Shown: positions 34,847 through 47,656 of the stretch, one piece after another | Position numbering within the stretch: the first letter of the stretch is position 1 | How the letters are laid out: every line of letters starts with the position of its first letter | Source: Panicum virgatum | Taxonomy: Eukaryota > Streptophyta > Magnoliopsida > Poales > Poaceae | Reading direction: 5' to 3' | Assembly (NCBI RefSeq): GCF_016808335.1 | Contig: NC_053138.1 | Coordinates: 11,835,900-11,899,899, forward strand | Length of the DNA: 64,000 bases | Made by a program: the position numbers and the translations under genes | The notes under the pieces: generated by a model | The model's database searches: none | What the model saw: only the letters and a program-made list of their open reading frames with translations | Told to the model about the DNA's origin: nothing

Positions 34847-36150
34847 GTTTCCAGAGTTGACCAGTCTGGAGTTGACAGAAGGATTGTCGAGCGATCAGTG
34901 TAAATAGGACGGAAAAAAGTTCTTAGCTTTTAAATGTTGCATGCAATCTTTCTTAGCCAGTGTTACTAGTAATATGTGTTGCCTGGAGTATCTTATAATC
35001 TGCCGTAAAGGGTGTAGATCAATCAAGAACAGTGTAGAAGTAATCCCTCGTATCCTTCTCTGAAGTCATTAGTCATCTAATGGTGCGAGAACTAAAGTGC
35101 TGCATTGTGCATGTAGACTCAGTTGAAAACTTCGCGTTGAGAAAATCCACTTCGGAGAAAAGAACCTCAACCAAGATAACATCCAGTCCGTTCAGCTTTT
35201 GATTATGAGCCATGACCATGGATCCTCCAAATTGGCTCAGTCCTTGCACAGTTTACTGTACTCGACGCGGCCCTAAGCATTTCCTCCTCGCGGCCACCAC
35301 CATCAGCATGTACTAGGACTAAAAACAATAGAAACACTGATAGAATTAAGATGCACTAAATTCTTTCAACTCTGCAATGAGAACTTTCTAGGTCCCAACG
35401 TATAAATCAAAGGCCGTTGATGCAACTGCTTCGAGCATCACTCTCGAGTCTCGACCACAGTATTCCAATGCCACACTCGATGGCTGCCCGGCTAACATCT
35501 TCAGGGCATGCCATCACTTCTGCTTGGAAAGTTTTCAGAACATATTCAAGATGTCGTTTTCCCGCTCACCACGTCACTATCACTGATCACAAAAAGCCCG
35601 TCCACCCAAGAAAGAGATACTCCTACATCGGTAGAGCCATCACAATTTGATTTGAGAATATCGATCTGATGGTGGCTTTTGCCAATGCGCGATTTCTGTA
35701 GGATTCTACTTTTCTCCTCCTGTGCTATCGTACGCCAGATCGGCAGATTCGCAACACTACTTCTCCTCTCCTTAGTCTGTTTCTCTCTTTTCACCACATC
35801 CAAAGACATGACTCTATTTTCACCTACTTTTCTTCATCAAGCTAGCGTGATGTATACTTAAAGTCATGTTAGACATGTTTCACGTACTTGCATTTAAAAA
35901 ACAAGTGCATATATTTCAACTGAAGTTGTTGCTTATCCCGACTAAGTGCATATATACACTATTTTGCTCACACGCAGTTCATGATACACATCGTATCAGA
36001 AGCAGTTTTTTTTTTAAAGAAAGATTAGAAACTAGTGGCAAAAGTTGGACTTGCTTGTCATTAGCCTACACTAATGGGGACATGCATAAAACCTTTTCGT
36101 TGGCTTGCCCGAAAACTGCCCCACTTGTCAGACCCCGTATAAACGAAAGC
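34847..36150. other. spacer between the two SSRP1 copies
   Basis: Begins with the copy-1 3' UTR. It contains a RNase H-like remnant (separate entry) and otherwise no gene. The spacer ends in the copy-2 promoter. Confidence 0.5.
35410..35809 (-). pseudogene. RNase H-like fragment of a LINE or related reverse-transcriptase gene
   Basis: On the minus strand a frame reads AGKRHLEYVLKTFQAEVMAC followed by PEDVSRAAIECGIGIL. This resembles the plant RVT_3 RNase H pattern in which FxAEVxAC precedes an amphipathic helix and VETDA. The preceding stretch VDGLFVISDSDVVSG fits the first strand of that fold in another frame, so at least one frameshift separates them. No catalytic triad or upstream reverse transcriptase is present. 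The identification is by motif impression only. Confidence 0.45.
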
Positions 36151-36169
36151 GCCTATATTAACGCGCCGC
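36151..36169 (+). promoter_or_regulatory. shared core promoter of SSRP1 copy 2
   Basis: GCCTATATTAACGCGCCGC, the same as before copy 1, with a C-rich leader running to the ATG at 36366. Confidence 0.6.
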
Positions 36170-38383
36170 GCTCGCCTCCGCTCCCCTCCGCTCCCCTCCC
36201 CACCCAAAAACTGGAGCCGTCTTCTCCTCGCGGAGAGCAGAGCTCCGCGATCACACACACACGGGCGATCGGCGAGAGGACGAGACCACGCGAAAGCGAA
36301 TCGAGGCGGCTCTAGCGGCGGCGGCCACCGGCGGCTGCGCGCGCGGCGCGGCGCGGGCGAGCGAGATGACGGACGGCCATCACTTCAACAACATCTCCCT
36401 TGGAGGCCGCGGCGGCGGCGTGAGCCCTCGATCCCATCCCCCTTCTCGAGTTCATTTCGCCGCGATTAGTTACCAGAGGCGAGTCGGGGGCTTGTTTAGT
36501 CAGGGCTTACTAGTACCGCCTGTTGCCTTCGATTTCGTGGCGGCGATCTCGCTCTGATTGATTGCGGGGTTTGGGATCGCGGGGAATTTTGTTGGTTGGC
36601 GTCTCAGCGTGCGGCGCTTGATTTCACAGAAATCATGCGTTAGGGTTTCCTCGACGGCCATGTGAAAACTTTTGAGAAATTCTGACGGAACTGCTCCTCG
36701 AACAATGTAGGCCTTTGGAACAACTAAATGAACTCTTGGGTTTCTTTATCAAATTATTACCCAATTTAGCATCAGTCGTAACTTGAGATATCTTAAGATA
36801 ATATACTCAATTCCTGTGTTGTTGCATTTTCACAAACCATGTTCCCTAAAACCGAAGGGCCAATCAACTTGCAATTACTGGGCTATCGCTGCACCCTTCG
36901 GGAAGATCATAAGTTCATAACCTGTGGCCTCCACTGTTTACAAAAGTTCAAAATATTTAAATCCTTTTGTTCTGAATATGTGCACTTGTTCAAGGATTAA
37001 TATTCTTATCTTTCTAGCTTTATCAGTGTTTATCATACTTATTTAAAACGCGTTTTGTTTCATTATTGCAAATTTGAGATGTGTGTTTTGCCTCTACTCT
37101 TGATGTTTTCTTTTTTCTTTTTTTGGGAAGTAGGAACCAACCAATTCCATTTGTGACTCATCATTTTTTATGACTCCTAGCGCTGTTGGTTATGCTCATT
37201 GATGATGAAATTCTCATTGATGACTTGTGATGTAGAACCCTGGGCAGTTCAAACTTTATTCAGGAGGACTGGCATGGAAGAAGCAAGGGGGAGGAAAGAT
37301 CATTGAGGTTGATAAAGTTGATATCATATCTGTGACATGGATGAGAATTCCTAAATCCTATCAGCTTAGTGTTGGGACAAGGGAAGGCCTCTGTTACAGG
37401 TTTTTTGGCTTCCGTGAACAGGTCATATTCTCTCCATTGGTTTATCCCTATTGCTAACTTGAAAACATGCTGAAAAATGAGAATGCTTCTGGATTTCTTA
37501 TCATACACCTGATATCTGTTCCAGTGCCTATTTTTGTTTCAGATAATTGAAACCGGTGTATATTTTGATTCCAGTTTTATTCCACTACTTTGTAGGATGT
37601 TAGCGGCCTGACTAACTTCATACAAAAGAACATTGGAATCACACCAGAGGAGAAGCAGCTTTCCATTAGCGGGCATAACTGGGGTGGAATTGCAATAAAT
37701 GGTTAGCCAAGTTTTCTGTGGCATTTTCTGTGCTACATTGCCTTTTGACAACCTCTGTTTTAGTTTGATTCCTTTACTATTCTTTCCATTTTAGGGAATA
37801 TGCTTTGCTTTAATGTCGGTTCAAAGGAAGCATTTGAAGTCTCTCTAGTAGATGTGTCGCAGAGTCAGATGCAAGGGAAAACAGATGTCGTCCTAGAGTT
37901 CCATGTCGATGATACTACTGGGGCTAATGAGGTCTGTGGTTTACCAGAATGTGTTTCTCTTTATCCATGTCAGCTATAGTTTTGTTAAATTTTATTGTTT
38001 CGTTACCTTACTATTTTCTGGGAGTAAATCAAGAAGTGGATTATTTATGTTTCCGAATATCATTGATTGATACGTATGCCGTATTATTTTATTCCATAGC
38101 ATCTCTTATTTATTTAAAAATGATTTTTCTGTATTTGTTATGTCAGTTTCATTAATTTTTCCCATGCTTAGTCATTAGATAGTCTTTTCAACTATTTGAT
38201 TGCATTGAATTGCAGATCCATTGACAAAAGCTGTAATTTTAATGGTCTATATTTGATGATTGTTACATTTACAGCTGATCTAGTCTTTTCCCTTGCTTTG
38301 ACTGCAGAAAGATTCGCTGATGGATTTAAGTTTTCATGTACCAACTTCAAATACTCAATTCATTGGAGATGAGCATCGGACTT

Positions 38384-38665
38384 TGATACACCCGTGGCTG
38401 CTTCGGATCAAGCAGCGTGAGATCACAAGAGAGGAGATCAAATTCGGTAGGGTTCGGGACGGGCGAAGAACCCTGACGCCCTCGAGTAGTTTCTCTATTC
38501 TCAATCACAACACGTCTCCTGCGGTAGCCGCCGTCAGGTTTAAGCCGGGTTCAGTTACAATAGCTGGACCCATCGGTCAGCGATACAAGAATAGAATGCG
38601 TATTCTACTTGCAAAGACGTAATACAGTGGCGACGTCTTGTCTTGACTCCATGGTAGTCATGACA
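38384..38665 (-). repeat. 3' LTR of the Reina-like element
   Basis: 282 bp. On the plus strand it runs from TGATACACCC to GTCATGACA. By eye it differs from the other LTR at four positions (GGGAC versus GGGCT, and TTCAGTT versus TTCGATT). Confidence 0.9.
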
Positions 38666-38676
38666 TTTCCCCCGAC

Positions 38677-41600
38677 TCAAGAAGTTGCTGCACCTGCAGC
38701 AAGCGCCTCCGGGAATCTCTCCTTCAGGACATACCAATCTTCCCACGTAGCCATTTGAGCAGGAAGCTTGGACCATTTGACAAGCGCTTGTGGAACCGCT
38801 TTACCCCCTTTCTTGACGAGTCGGCGCTCCAGGATCGCCTCCGGTAGAAGATCTTGAATGTCCAATTCTGCAACTTTAGGAAGTTCAGAAAAGACAGGTG
38901 TATAGTTATGCAAAAATGGTTTCAATTGGGACACATGGAACACCGGGTGAATCTGACTATTCTCCGGCAAGTCCAGACGATAGGCAGCCCGACCAATCCG
39001 TTCTGTGACTTTGTAAGGCCCAAAGTACTTGAATGACAACTTTGGATAAGGTCTGTTAACCAAGGAGGACTGAGCATAAGGCTGTAATTTCAGCAGGACT
39101 AACTCCCCCACCTGATACTCTTTATCAGATCGATGCTTATCAGCCGACAGCTTCATCTTGTTTTGTGCTCTAGACAACTGTTCCTTCAGAACAACAGCTT
39201 GATTCTGTAACTCTTGCACCCTCTCATTTATCGAGCTGCATGTCTTCAGGGGCACTTGTAAATAACCAGTAGTTGGGTCATATCCATAGAGAGCATGGAA
39301 ATGAGAACAGCCTATAGAAGAATGGAATGAAGTGTTGTACCAAAATTCAGCTTGGGACAATATTTGCTTCCATTTCTGTGGTGCCTCATAAGTCACACAC
39401 CTCAAGTACATCTCTAAGCATTGATTAACCCTTTCGGTTTGCCCATCTGTCTGTGGGTGGTATGCCGAGCTGAACATCAATTGTGTACCCAACAATTGGA
39501 ACAACTCTTTCCAAAAGATGCTTGTGAACACTTTGTCCCTGTCTGAGATAATAGTTTTAGGCATTCCATGTAGTTTCACTACGTTATCAAAGACTGACTG
39601 TGCTATGGTGTGAGCAGTATAGGGATGCTTAATTGGAATGAAATGTGCATACTTTGTAAATCTGTCCACCACAACCAGAATCACTGTGTATCCTTCAGAC
39701 TTTGGCAGTCCCTCAATAAAGTCCATTGATAAATCTTGCCAAGCTCCCTCTGGGATGGGCAGTGGCTGTAAAAGTCCTGCAGGACTAGTGTTCAAGTGCT
39801 TTGCCTGCTGACAAATCTGGCATTGTTTGATAAAATTCTCCACGGCCACCTTGAGTCCTTTCCAATGAAACAACTTGTTAATTCTGTGGTATGTTGCTTG
39901 AACCCCCGAGTGTCCACCAATAGCACTAGCATGGAAAGCAGTGATAATCTTGGTCTGCAGTGCTGAGTTTTGAGCTACCCAAAGTTTGTTTTTGAACCTG
40001 ATCACTCCTCTGTCTAAACTGTAACCTTTAGCATCTGGGCTAGTTATGGCCAATTGTGTTAGTAACTGCTGGGCTTTGGGATCAGTAGCATAGGAATTCA
40101 ACAATTCCTGAATCCATATTGGTTGCATGGTTGACACTGCTTGAATGGCTAAGAGGTAGCCAACCCTTGATAAAGCATCAGCTGCAGCATTCTCTTTACC
40201 TTTTCTGTACACCACTTTGAATTGAAGGCCCATCAACCTGTTCATTGCTTTTCTTTGCATATCAGAGTGTAGGTTTTGCTCAGTAAGATAAGTCAGGCTT
40301 TTGTGATCAGTCCTAATGATGAACTCATGATGTTGCAAGTATTGCCTCCACTTTTCGACTGCCATAATCAATGCCAGAAATTCTTTTTCATAGATTGATA
40401 AGTGTTTGTGTTGCTGAGCCAATGCCTTGCTGAGATATGCTATAGGCTGACCTTTTTGCATGAGGACAGCCCCAATCCCCACATCTGAAGCATCAGTCTC
40501 AACTATAAACTGCTCATTGAAATCTGGCAAAGCAAGTACAGGAGTGCTAGCCATGGCTTGTTTCAATTATTCAAAAGCCTGCTGTGCCTGTGCATTCCAC
40601 TGAAATTGTTTCTTTCTCAAAAGTTGTGTAAGGGGGTATGCTATCAATCCATAATGTTGCACAAACTTTCTATAGTATCCAGTCAATCCCAAAAAACCTC
40701 TCAAAGCTGTTACTGCAGTGGGTACTGGCCATGTAATCATTGCTTCAATTTTGCTAGGATCTGTAGCAACTCCTTTATCTGAAATAATATGTCCCAAATA
40801 TTCCAATTTGGTTTGGGCAAATGAGCATTTACTTGCCTTCATGAACAACTGATTCTCTCTCAATTTATCCAGAACCAGTGTGAGATGGTGAATATGAGTT
40901 TCAAAATCTGGACTATAGATTAAAATATCATCTAGGAACACCATGACAAACTTTCTCAAGAAGGGAGCTAAGATCTCATTCATGATACATTGAAAAGTTG
41001 CTGGGGCGTTGGTCAAGCCAAAAGGCATTACCCGAAATTGATAATGGCCCTGATGAGTTTTGAACGCTGTTTTGAACTCATCCTCTTGTTTCATCCTGAC
41101 TTGATGATAACCAGACCTCATGTCAAGTTTGGTGAAGTATGTTGTCCTTGCTAATTCGTCCAAAATTTCATCAATCAAAGGCATGGGAAACCTGTTCTTA
41201 ACTGTGATGTCATTTAACTTCCTGTTGTCTACACAAAATCTCCAGGAGCCGTCCTTCTTCAAAACCAACAATACTGGACTGGCAAAAGGACTACAACTCT
41301 GGGTGATCAATCCTGCAGCCAACAACTGTTTCACTTGCTTCTCAATCTCATCCTTGTGATGAGGTGAATATTTATATGGTTTGGAGTTGACAGGAGCAGA
41401 CCCTGGCAGTAAGGGAATATGATGATCATAGAACCTATGTGGTGGAAGGTGCTGGGGCTCCTGAAACACATCTTGGTATTGTTGTAACAGCTGCTGGATA
41501 ACTGTGTTCTGCTCTATAGTGTGTTCTGCAGGTACTTCTTCTACCACTGCCATGGCCCAGACATCATTCCCATGCACCCACTTTCTCACTTGTGTGACAG

Positions 41601-43245
41601 ATACCTCAGAGATAGTAGTTTCAGCTGGCCTAATACCCTGAAGAGTAACCTGTTGATCTTTATGTTGGAATTGCAGAGTCTTTTCAGCCCAATTGCACTG
41701 CATAGGACTGTTGGCCTTCAACCAGTCATAGCCCAGAATTACATCATAAGCAGGCATCTGCAGAACTTTCATGTTAGTCTGAACTGTATACCCATTACTC
41801 CACCATTCCAGTTTGGGAATCCAGGTGTTTGTTGTTAATGTGTTACCATTAGCCAATCTCACTTGTTGTGCAGGCATGGGTAGTGTTGGAATGTTTAAGA
41901 GCTGGACAAATTGTTGATTGATAAAACTATGAGAACTGCCACTATCCACCAAGATTAGCATAACCTTGTTTTGTACTAAGGCTCTCACCACAAGTGCTTC
42001 CCCTTGTGCAGTCCCTGCTAATGCATTAAGGGATAACTGACAAAACTCAGAAGCTAGGTTATCTTCCATTTCTAATTGTTGTATTACTTCCTCTGTTAGG
42101 ATTGCATCCAAACCATTTACTGACAAGGCATTTAGTTGGTGGTGGGGTCTTTTGGTACAAGATTTGGCATGATTTGCATCACAAGGTTCTCTGCAATAAA
42201 AACATAACCCATTGGCTTTCAGGTAATCTCTTGTTTGCCTTTCCTTCCATAGTGGGCTAGTTGTAGCAGTACCCTTTGCATCCTGTTTGACAGTAGGAAT
42301 AGCTGCTTTGTAATTGTTCCCTGGTTTGGACCATCTATTTTTCCCTTTGTCCACAACCTGTTGCTGAATTTTGGCTAACAGCATTGCCTTGTCCAAAGTT
42401 TCTGGTATTTGGGATTGGACCACATTGCCTATTTCTGGTTTCAGACCCCTGAGGAATTGTGTGGTAAAGAACACTTCTCCCAGCTCACTATTGTGCATAG
42501 CCACCTGGTATTGAAGATCCTCAAATGTTGAGATGTATTGTTCCAGGGTAGTGTGTTGTTGTAACTCCAACAATTGGTTTAGAGACTCCCTATAATCATT
42601 GCTACCAAACTTTTGTTCCACTGCAGTAATGAATGTTGACCAATCACCTAGCCCATTCTTCAGTTTATAGACCTTGAGCCATTTTGCAGCTTTATCATCC
42701 ATATGTAATGAAGCATATGTGGACCACAGACTTTCTGGTAAATTGAAGATTCTGAAATAGTCCTCACATTTGTCCCTCCAGATACTTGGGTTGGAGCCTG
42801 TGAAAGAGGGAAACTGCATCTTAGGTGTGTAATTCCTAGAATGATATTGTTCTCCCTGTCCAGTTCTGTCCTTGTGGTGTGTTCTGTGTGGTGGAGCACC
42901 ATCACGGCCAGGCTGTGGAACTGGACCCCTAGTATGTGTGTGCTGCCGCTGACGAAAGGCAATCTCATCTGTACTGTCACTAGAGGCTGGGCTTGGAGAC
43001 CTGTCCTGTCGAGATCTCATCTGGTTGATAGTTAACTGAGCAACTGCGTTACCTGTGGACTCCATTTGTTTGGCTAACGTTTGTTGATCAAGCAACACCT
43101 GTTCCATGACCCGCGCTGAAACATCCAACTGTGTCTCCACGCGCTGCTGGCGATTCTCCATAGTTGCTACCTTGGTAAACAACAAATCTAGGCTCTCCAT
43201 GACACTGTCCCAGTGCGCATCCTCTGCCTGAGCACGCTCCTCCAT
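38677..43245 (-). pseudogene. gag-pol polyprotein with one in-frame stop
   Basis: The likely start is the Met at 43245 (the frame is open to 43389). Gag is followed by a zinc knuckle (CFYCREPCDANHAKSC) and protease active site LVDSGSSHSFI. Reverse transcriptase carries FVMVFLDDILIYS. A single TAA at 40567-40569 then interrupts the frame, with the same frame resuming at once. RNase H starts ETDASDVGIGAVLM. Integrase shows its HHCC finger (HxxxxHSG ... CQICQQ) and the D, D, E residues (MDFIEG, ISDRD, QTERVNQ). The C-terminus (LERRLVKKGGKA ... KWSKLPAQMATWEDW) is chromodomain-like. All domains are otherwise open, so the copy is young; it needs the stop suppressed or help from another copy. Confidence 0.9.
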
Positions 43246-43711
43246 TTGTGTGAGGAGAATTTGGGTCTGCACGGAGGGCTTAGGGGGCGCCGTGGTGACT
43301 ACACCGCAAGTAAAGGGAGTGCTGCTCGATTTGACGCACCTCAACGAGGCCCGAGCAGATCCGCTAGACCGACGGAATGCAGTAATCACTCACCGGAAAC
43401 CCACGCACAGCGTCGAAGTGTTCGACGTAGCGCCCGTGATGCAGATCCGGGGACTCGCAGACGCGGAACCCCAAGTCGCGGACGCGATTGCCCGATCCAA
43501 CTACAACCTAGGCGGCGCGAAGTGGTGTGATCGACGGCGCCGGGACGACTAACCGGCGATATGCGGTGGCCGCCGACGACTGGAAGTCGATGGCGGGGCG
43601 GGGATGCCGCAATCGAGCGATTCCCGGCGGAGCAGGTCGGCGACTCCGTGAGGGTGGAGGCGACCGGATCATCAAAGGAAATGCCGAGGAAAGCTTGAAT
43701 CTGATACCACT

Positions 43712-43993
43712 TGATACACCCGTGGCTGCTTCGGATCAAGCAGCGTGAGATCACAAGAGAGGAGATCAAATTCGGTAGGGTTCGGGCTGGGCGAAGAACC
43801 CTGACGCCCTCGAGTAGTTTCTCTATTCTCAATCACAACACGTCTCCTGCGGTAGCCGCCGTCAGGTTTAAGCCGGGTTCGATTACAATAGCTGGACCCA
43901 TCGGTCAGCGATACAAGAATAGAATGCGTATTCTACTTGCAAAGACGTAATACAGTGGCGACGTCTTGTCTTGACTCCATGGTAGTCATGACA
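43712..43993 (-). repeat. 5' LTR of the Reina-like element
   Basis: 282 bp, about 98.6% identical by hand count to the LTR at 38384-38665. It abuts the primer-binding site and the GACTT duplication. Confidence 0.9.
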
Positions 43994-45059
43994 GACTTCA
44001 GCTCAGGTGAGGTTGCTTGTAAGAACAAGATGACAAAAACATATGCATACATGGTGCAAATCGTGAAAATGTGAAATGTCTCTCCCTTGTAGATGCTATG
44101 GCAGGTTATATCAGTCCAAATTGATGGTGGGGGCTCCTCAGAGACTGCTGTTGCTACATTCGATGGAATTGCAATTCTTACACCAAGGTAGGAAAATTTA
44201 CAGCTGGACATCTGCTCCATTAAATATAATGTATATTATTTTTTTTACAAAAGTAGCTAATGCTCCTTTTCCATTCAGAGGTCGATACAGTGTTGAGCTT
44301 CATCAGTCATTTTTGCGACTCCAAGGACAAGCTAATGATTTCAAGATACAGTATAGCAGTATTCTTCGCCTCTTTGTTTTACCAAAGGTTACATTTATTT
44401 CATATTTATTTTATATATGCTATGATCTTTTGTTGCGTATATACTGACTGCAAACTAATATATATGATTTCATGATTTACCTTTTCACCTTTGCAGTCAC
44501 ACAACCCTCATACTTTCGTGGTTATCACGCTTGACCCACCAATTCGCAAAGGACAAACATTATATCCTCACATTGTTATTCAGGTGTTGTACTACCATTC
44601 AATTTTCACACTAAATTGAATCAAATGTTCATTCAATAGAAATTTTAATCTCCTCATTTTATGAACAGTTTGAGACAGAGACAGTGGTTGAAAGGGAACT
44701 GACATTAAGTGAGGAGGTTTTGGCTGAAAAATACAAGGATAGGCTAGAGAGCTCTTACAGGGTAATTTAGTTACTTGCTTTCAATAAGTAATCTATGCTT
44801 GCATCATTTGAAGGGATACTAGCATATGTTCATTTTATGTTTACTGGCTATCTAACTTGTGATGGGTAATCCATACGCCTGTTTGCATATTTCCTATTTT
44901 CCTTCACATGATTGTCTTTTAATAATTACATGCATTTATTTTCAATATAATGGAACTGTGCAAGCTTTCTTATCCTTACTGTTCTCTTCCTTGCAAGCAA
45001 GGGGGGTTGATTAACTGCATTTGTCGAAGTTTCGCAACTAAACACAGCATTGTCTTGAC

Positions 45060-45250
45060 CTTAAAAAAAACTCAACTGGCGGGTTAAGACAGCCCACTGC
45101 ATTTAACTAAGTTGAGAAAATACCCCCCTGAATGCGACGCCTGATTGGGCACACTCAACCTCACGTGCGGAGGACACTTATCCCTGTGTCTGTGAGAGGG
45201 ATTTTTTTTCTCTTGTGCAAAACCTAGGTCAGCCAAACCCTCTGGTTTTT
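45060..45250 (-). mobile_element. degenerate SINE-like sequence in intron 9 of SSRP1 copy 2
   Basis: The left part (AAAAAAAACTCAACTGGCGG, then CCCACTGCATTTAACTAAG) resembles the T-tail side of the SINE in copy 1. GTGAGAGGGATTTTTTTT is also shared. The box-B side is too diverged to recognise and no clear flanking repeats were found. Confidence 0.45.
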
Positions 45251-47110
45251 TTATTTACCACTGTAGATTCTTATATTATTTTCATATGTCCCTGCACTCC
45301 AGGTTTTAATATCCTTATCCCTTACAATGCTTGCATCTTCGAGTGCTAGTTATAACCTTGTTTATGTCTACTTCTCTTGGGTTATTGATTTATTTGTAGG
45401 GTCTAATACATGAGGTATTCTCCATGGTCCTTCGTGGCTTATCTGGTGCTAAGGTGACAAGGCCAAGTACATTCCGCAGTTGCCAAGATGGATATGCAGT
45501 CAAATCATCGCTTAAAGCTGAAGATGGTTTGCTTTATCCACTTGAAAAGGGCTTTTTCTTTCTGCCAAAACCCCCTACACTCATTCCTCATGAGGAGGTG
45601 CGTTTTTTAAGAATAAGATAAAAAAATATAGTTTTTCATTTATTTGTTTATTTTTGTCTTATGGTAAGCTGTTATTGGCTGCAGATTGAATATGTTGAAT
45701 TTGAGCGTCATGGTGCTGGCGGTGCTAGTATTTCATCTCATTAATTTGACCTCCTGGTAAAGCTGAAAAATGATCAAGAACATCTCTTCAGAAACATCCA
45801 AAGGAACGAATATCATAACCTGTTCAACTTCATCAGGTATTTGCTATGTTTTTGCTGATTTAATCATCGTTGTAGCCACCATGATTTTTAAGAAACTGAT
45901 GTTACCTTCTTTTTTCTTTCTTTATAATTTATAATTTTTCAAGTGGTAAGCACATAAAAATTCTGAATCTTGGAGATGGTCAAGGTAGAGCTGGTGGTGT
46001 CACTGCTGTTCTTCAGAGTACTGATGATGATTCTGTCGATCCACATCTGGAGAGGATAAAAAATCAGGCTGGGAATGAGGAAAGTGACGAAGAGGTATTG
46101 TCTAGGTTTAATTAATATTCTGATATAGAGTTCCCTTAGTCATTTGTATGTTACATTTTTGTGCAATCTCTTCAACATTAGGATGAAGATTTTGTGGCAG
46201 ACAAGGATGATAGTGGATCTCCTACTGATGATTCTGATGAGGATGGCTCTGATGCTAGTTTGAGCGGGGGAGAAAAGGAGGTGACTAAATTTGCTTTTTA
46301 CAGAACACCATAGTAGCATTTTGAGTTTGAACCAGAACCTTTGTGGTAATGGGACGTGCTAATGAACCACTTGTTCCAGAAGTCTTCCAAGAAGGAAGCA
46401 AGTAGCTCAAAGCCGCCAGTGAAGAAGAAACAGAAGAGCGTGCCTGATGAAGGTTCTCAGAAAAAGAAGCCAAAGAAGAAGAGAGATCCGAATGCCCCTA
46501 AAAGAGCAATAGCTCCATTCATGTACTTCTCAAAGGCTGAGCGAGCTGTAAGTTTCTTAAAACCCTGAAATTCAGTAGGCTATACTGCTGACAAAATAAA
46601 ACAAAATTAGGAGAAAAACCATTTTGCCCGTTTATCAAGACCCTGCTTTGACAGTTTTTAGTGAATCCTGGACCGAGCTCTGTTATTTTCTCTACTTCAT
46701 GTCACTTGCTAAGCAGAAATAGGTGAGGTACATGTGGGAATGTTAACTGGCACTTTCCAATTTCAGAATATTAAGAGCAGTAATCCCAAACTGGCTACCA
46801 CAGAGATCGCGAAGAAGCTCGGGGAGAGGTGGCAGAAGATGTCAGGTAACATCCCACCTTTGTGGCACATACTTCTAATGCTATTGTACAAACACTGGTG
46901 ATCATGTGTTTGCTTAGAGATATCACCCTGGGTCCATGACAGTAGTGGATATTATTCGTTCTAATCGTTTCCTATTATTTCGATTTTGCAGCTGAGGAGA
47001 GGCAACCATACATTGAACAGTCCCAGGTCGACAAGCAACGCTATGCGGAAGAGTCTGCCGCCTACCGCGGTGCAACCACTCAGCAGGGCTCCGGCGATGG
47101 GTCGGAATGA

Positions 47111-47656
47111 AGGTGGCCTCGTTTTGATAGTTAAGTGCAGAGGAGGATTATTGAGCCATCAATATAAACTGAGCGAGGAATTTTACAGTAGCTTTTGAAT
47201 CTTCCAAGTTCCACCCAATCTAGTATCTTAGCTGCTAGTTCTATCATTTATGTCTAGAAGTACCATATAATCTATTCGCTATCAACTTTTAATGTGACAT
47301 CAAGGTAAAATATTCTGTGCTGCCATCATTGTGCTGAAAACATAGAAGCGATAGTGAACTAGTGATACATGTTGAAATTGTATGTACAATAGCTATCTGT
47401 GCATGATATGCGTCAGCCTGACATAGTCCGATGCGAAAATCAGGGCAGTAGCATCACGGCTGGTCATCAATCTAATGCAAGAATTTCATAAGAAGCCACA
47501 TGGCATAAAAAAATTCTCTCTTTCAATCGTCACATTAGATCGTATACTCGGAAAATGTTGATACCACCCATAAGCCTTTTCTAGCAAACATTCACGCCTA
47601 CAGGCTTTGTTGGTTTACATCTGTTTCTGCCCATTTAGAGACGTTGATGGAGTTTA
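47111..47656. other. 3' flank of SSRP1 copy 2
   Basis: Probable 3' UTR followed by AT-rich spacer. No gene was seen. Confidence 0.4.

Larger units (their letters stand above)
38379..43998 (-). mobile_element. Ty3/Gypsy chromovirus retrotransposon, Reina-like, with target duplication
   Basis: The element proper is 38384-43993 (5610 bp). GACTT is duplicated at 38379-38383 and 43994-43998. It has two 282-bp LTRs. On the minus strand the 5' LTR is followed by TGGTATCAGA, complementary to initiator Met tRNA (primer site near 43700-43709). A polypurine tract GGGGGGAAA lies just before the 3' LTR (38666-38674). Gag-pol is one frame with a C-terminal chromodomain-like segment. Short LTRs, small size and the chromodomain suggest the Reina clade (inference). 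Confidence 0.92.
36366..47110 (+). pseudogene. SSRP1: SSRP1 (FACT subunit) tandem copy 2, interrupted by a retrotransposon
   Basis: Exons: 36366-36419, 37236-37421, 37596-37701, 37795-37931, 38308-38383 plus 43999-44006 (exon 5, split), 44093-44187, 44279-44387, 44497-44583, 44669-44761, 45400-45597, 45685-45836, 45944-46094, 46182-46280, 46380-46547, 46767-46845, 46992-47110. Without the element and one target-site copy, exon 5 is 84 nt, exactly as in copy 1. The gene opens MTDGHHFNNISLGGRGG, normal for plant SSRP1, and ends with the HMG box ([20 protein letters not shown]). Lesions: a 5.6-kb Reina-like insertion at codon 187, and TAA at 45742-45744 (about codon 403) in SSH*FDLLVK where copy 1 has TAT. 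Read through the insertion, the frame continues 79 codons into the LTR and stops at 38620-38622. Confidence 0.92.
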
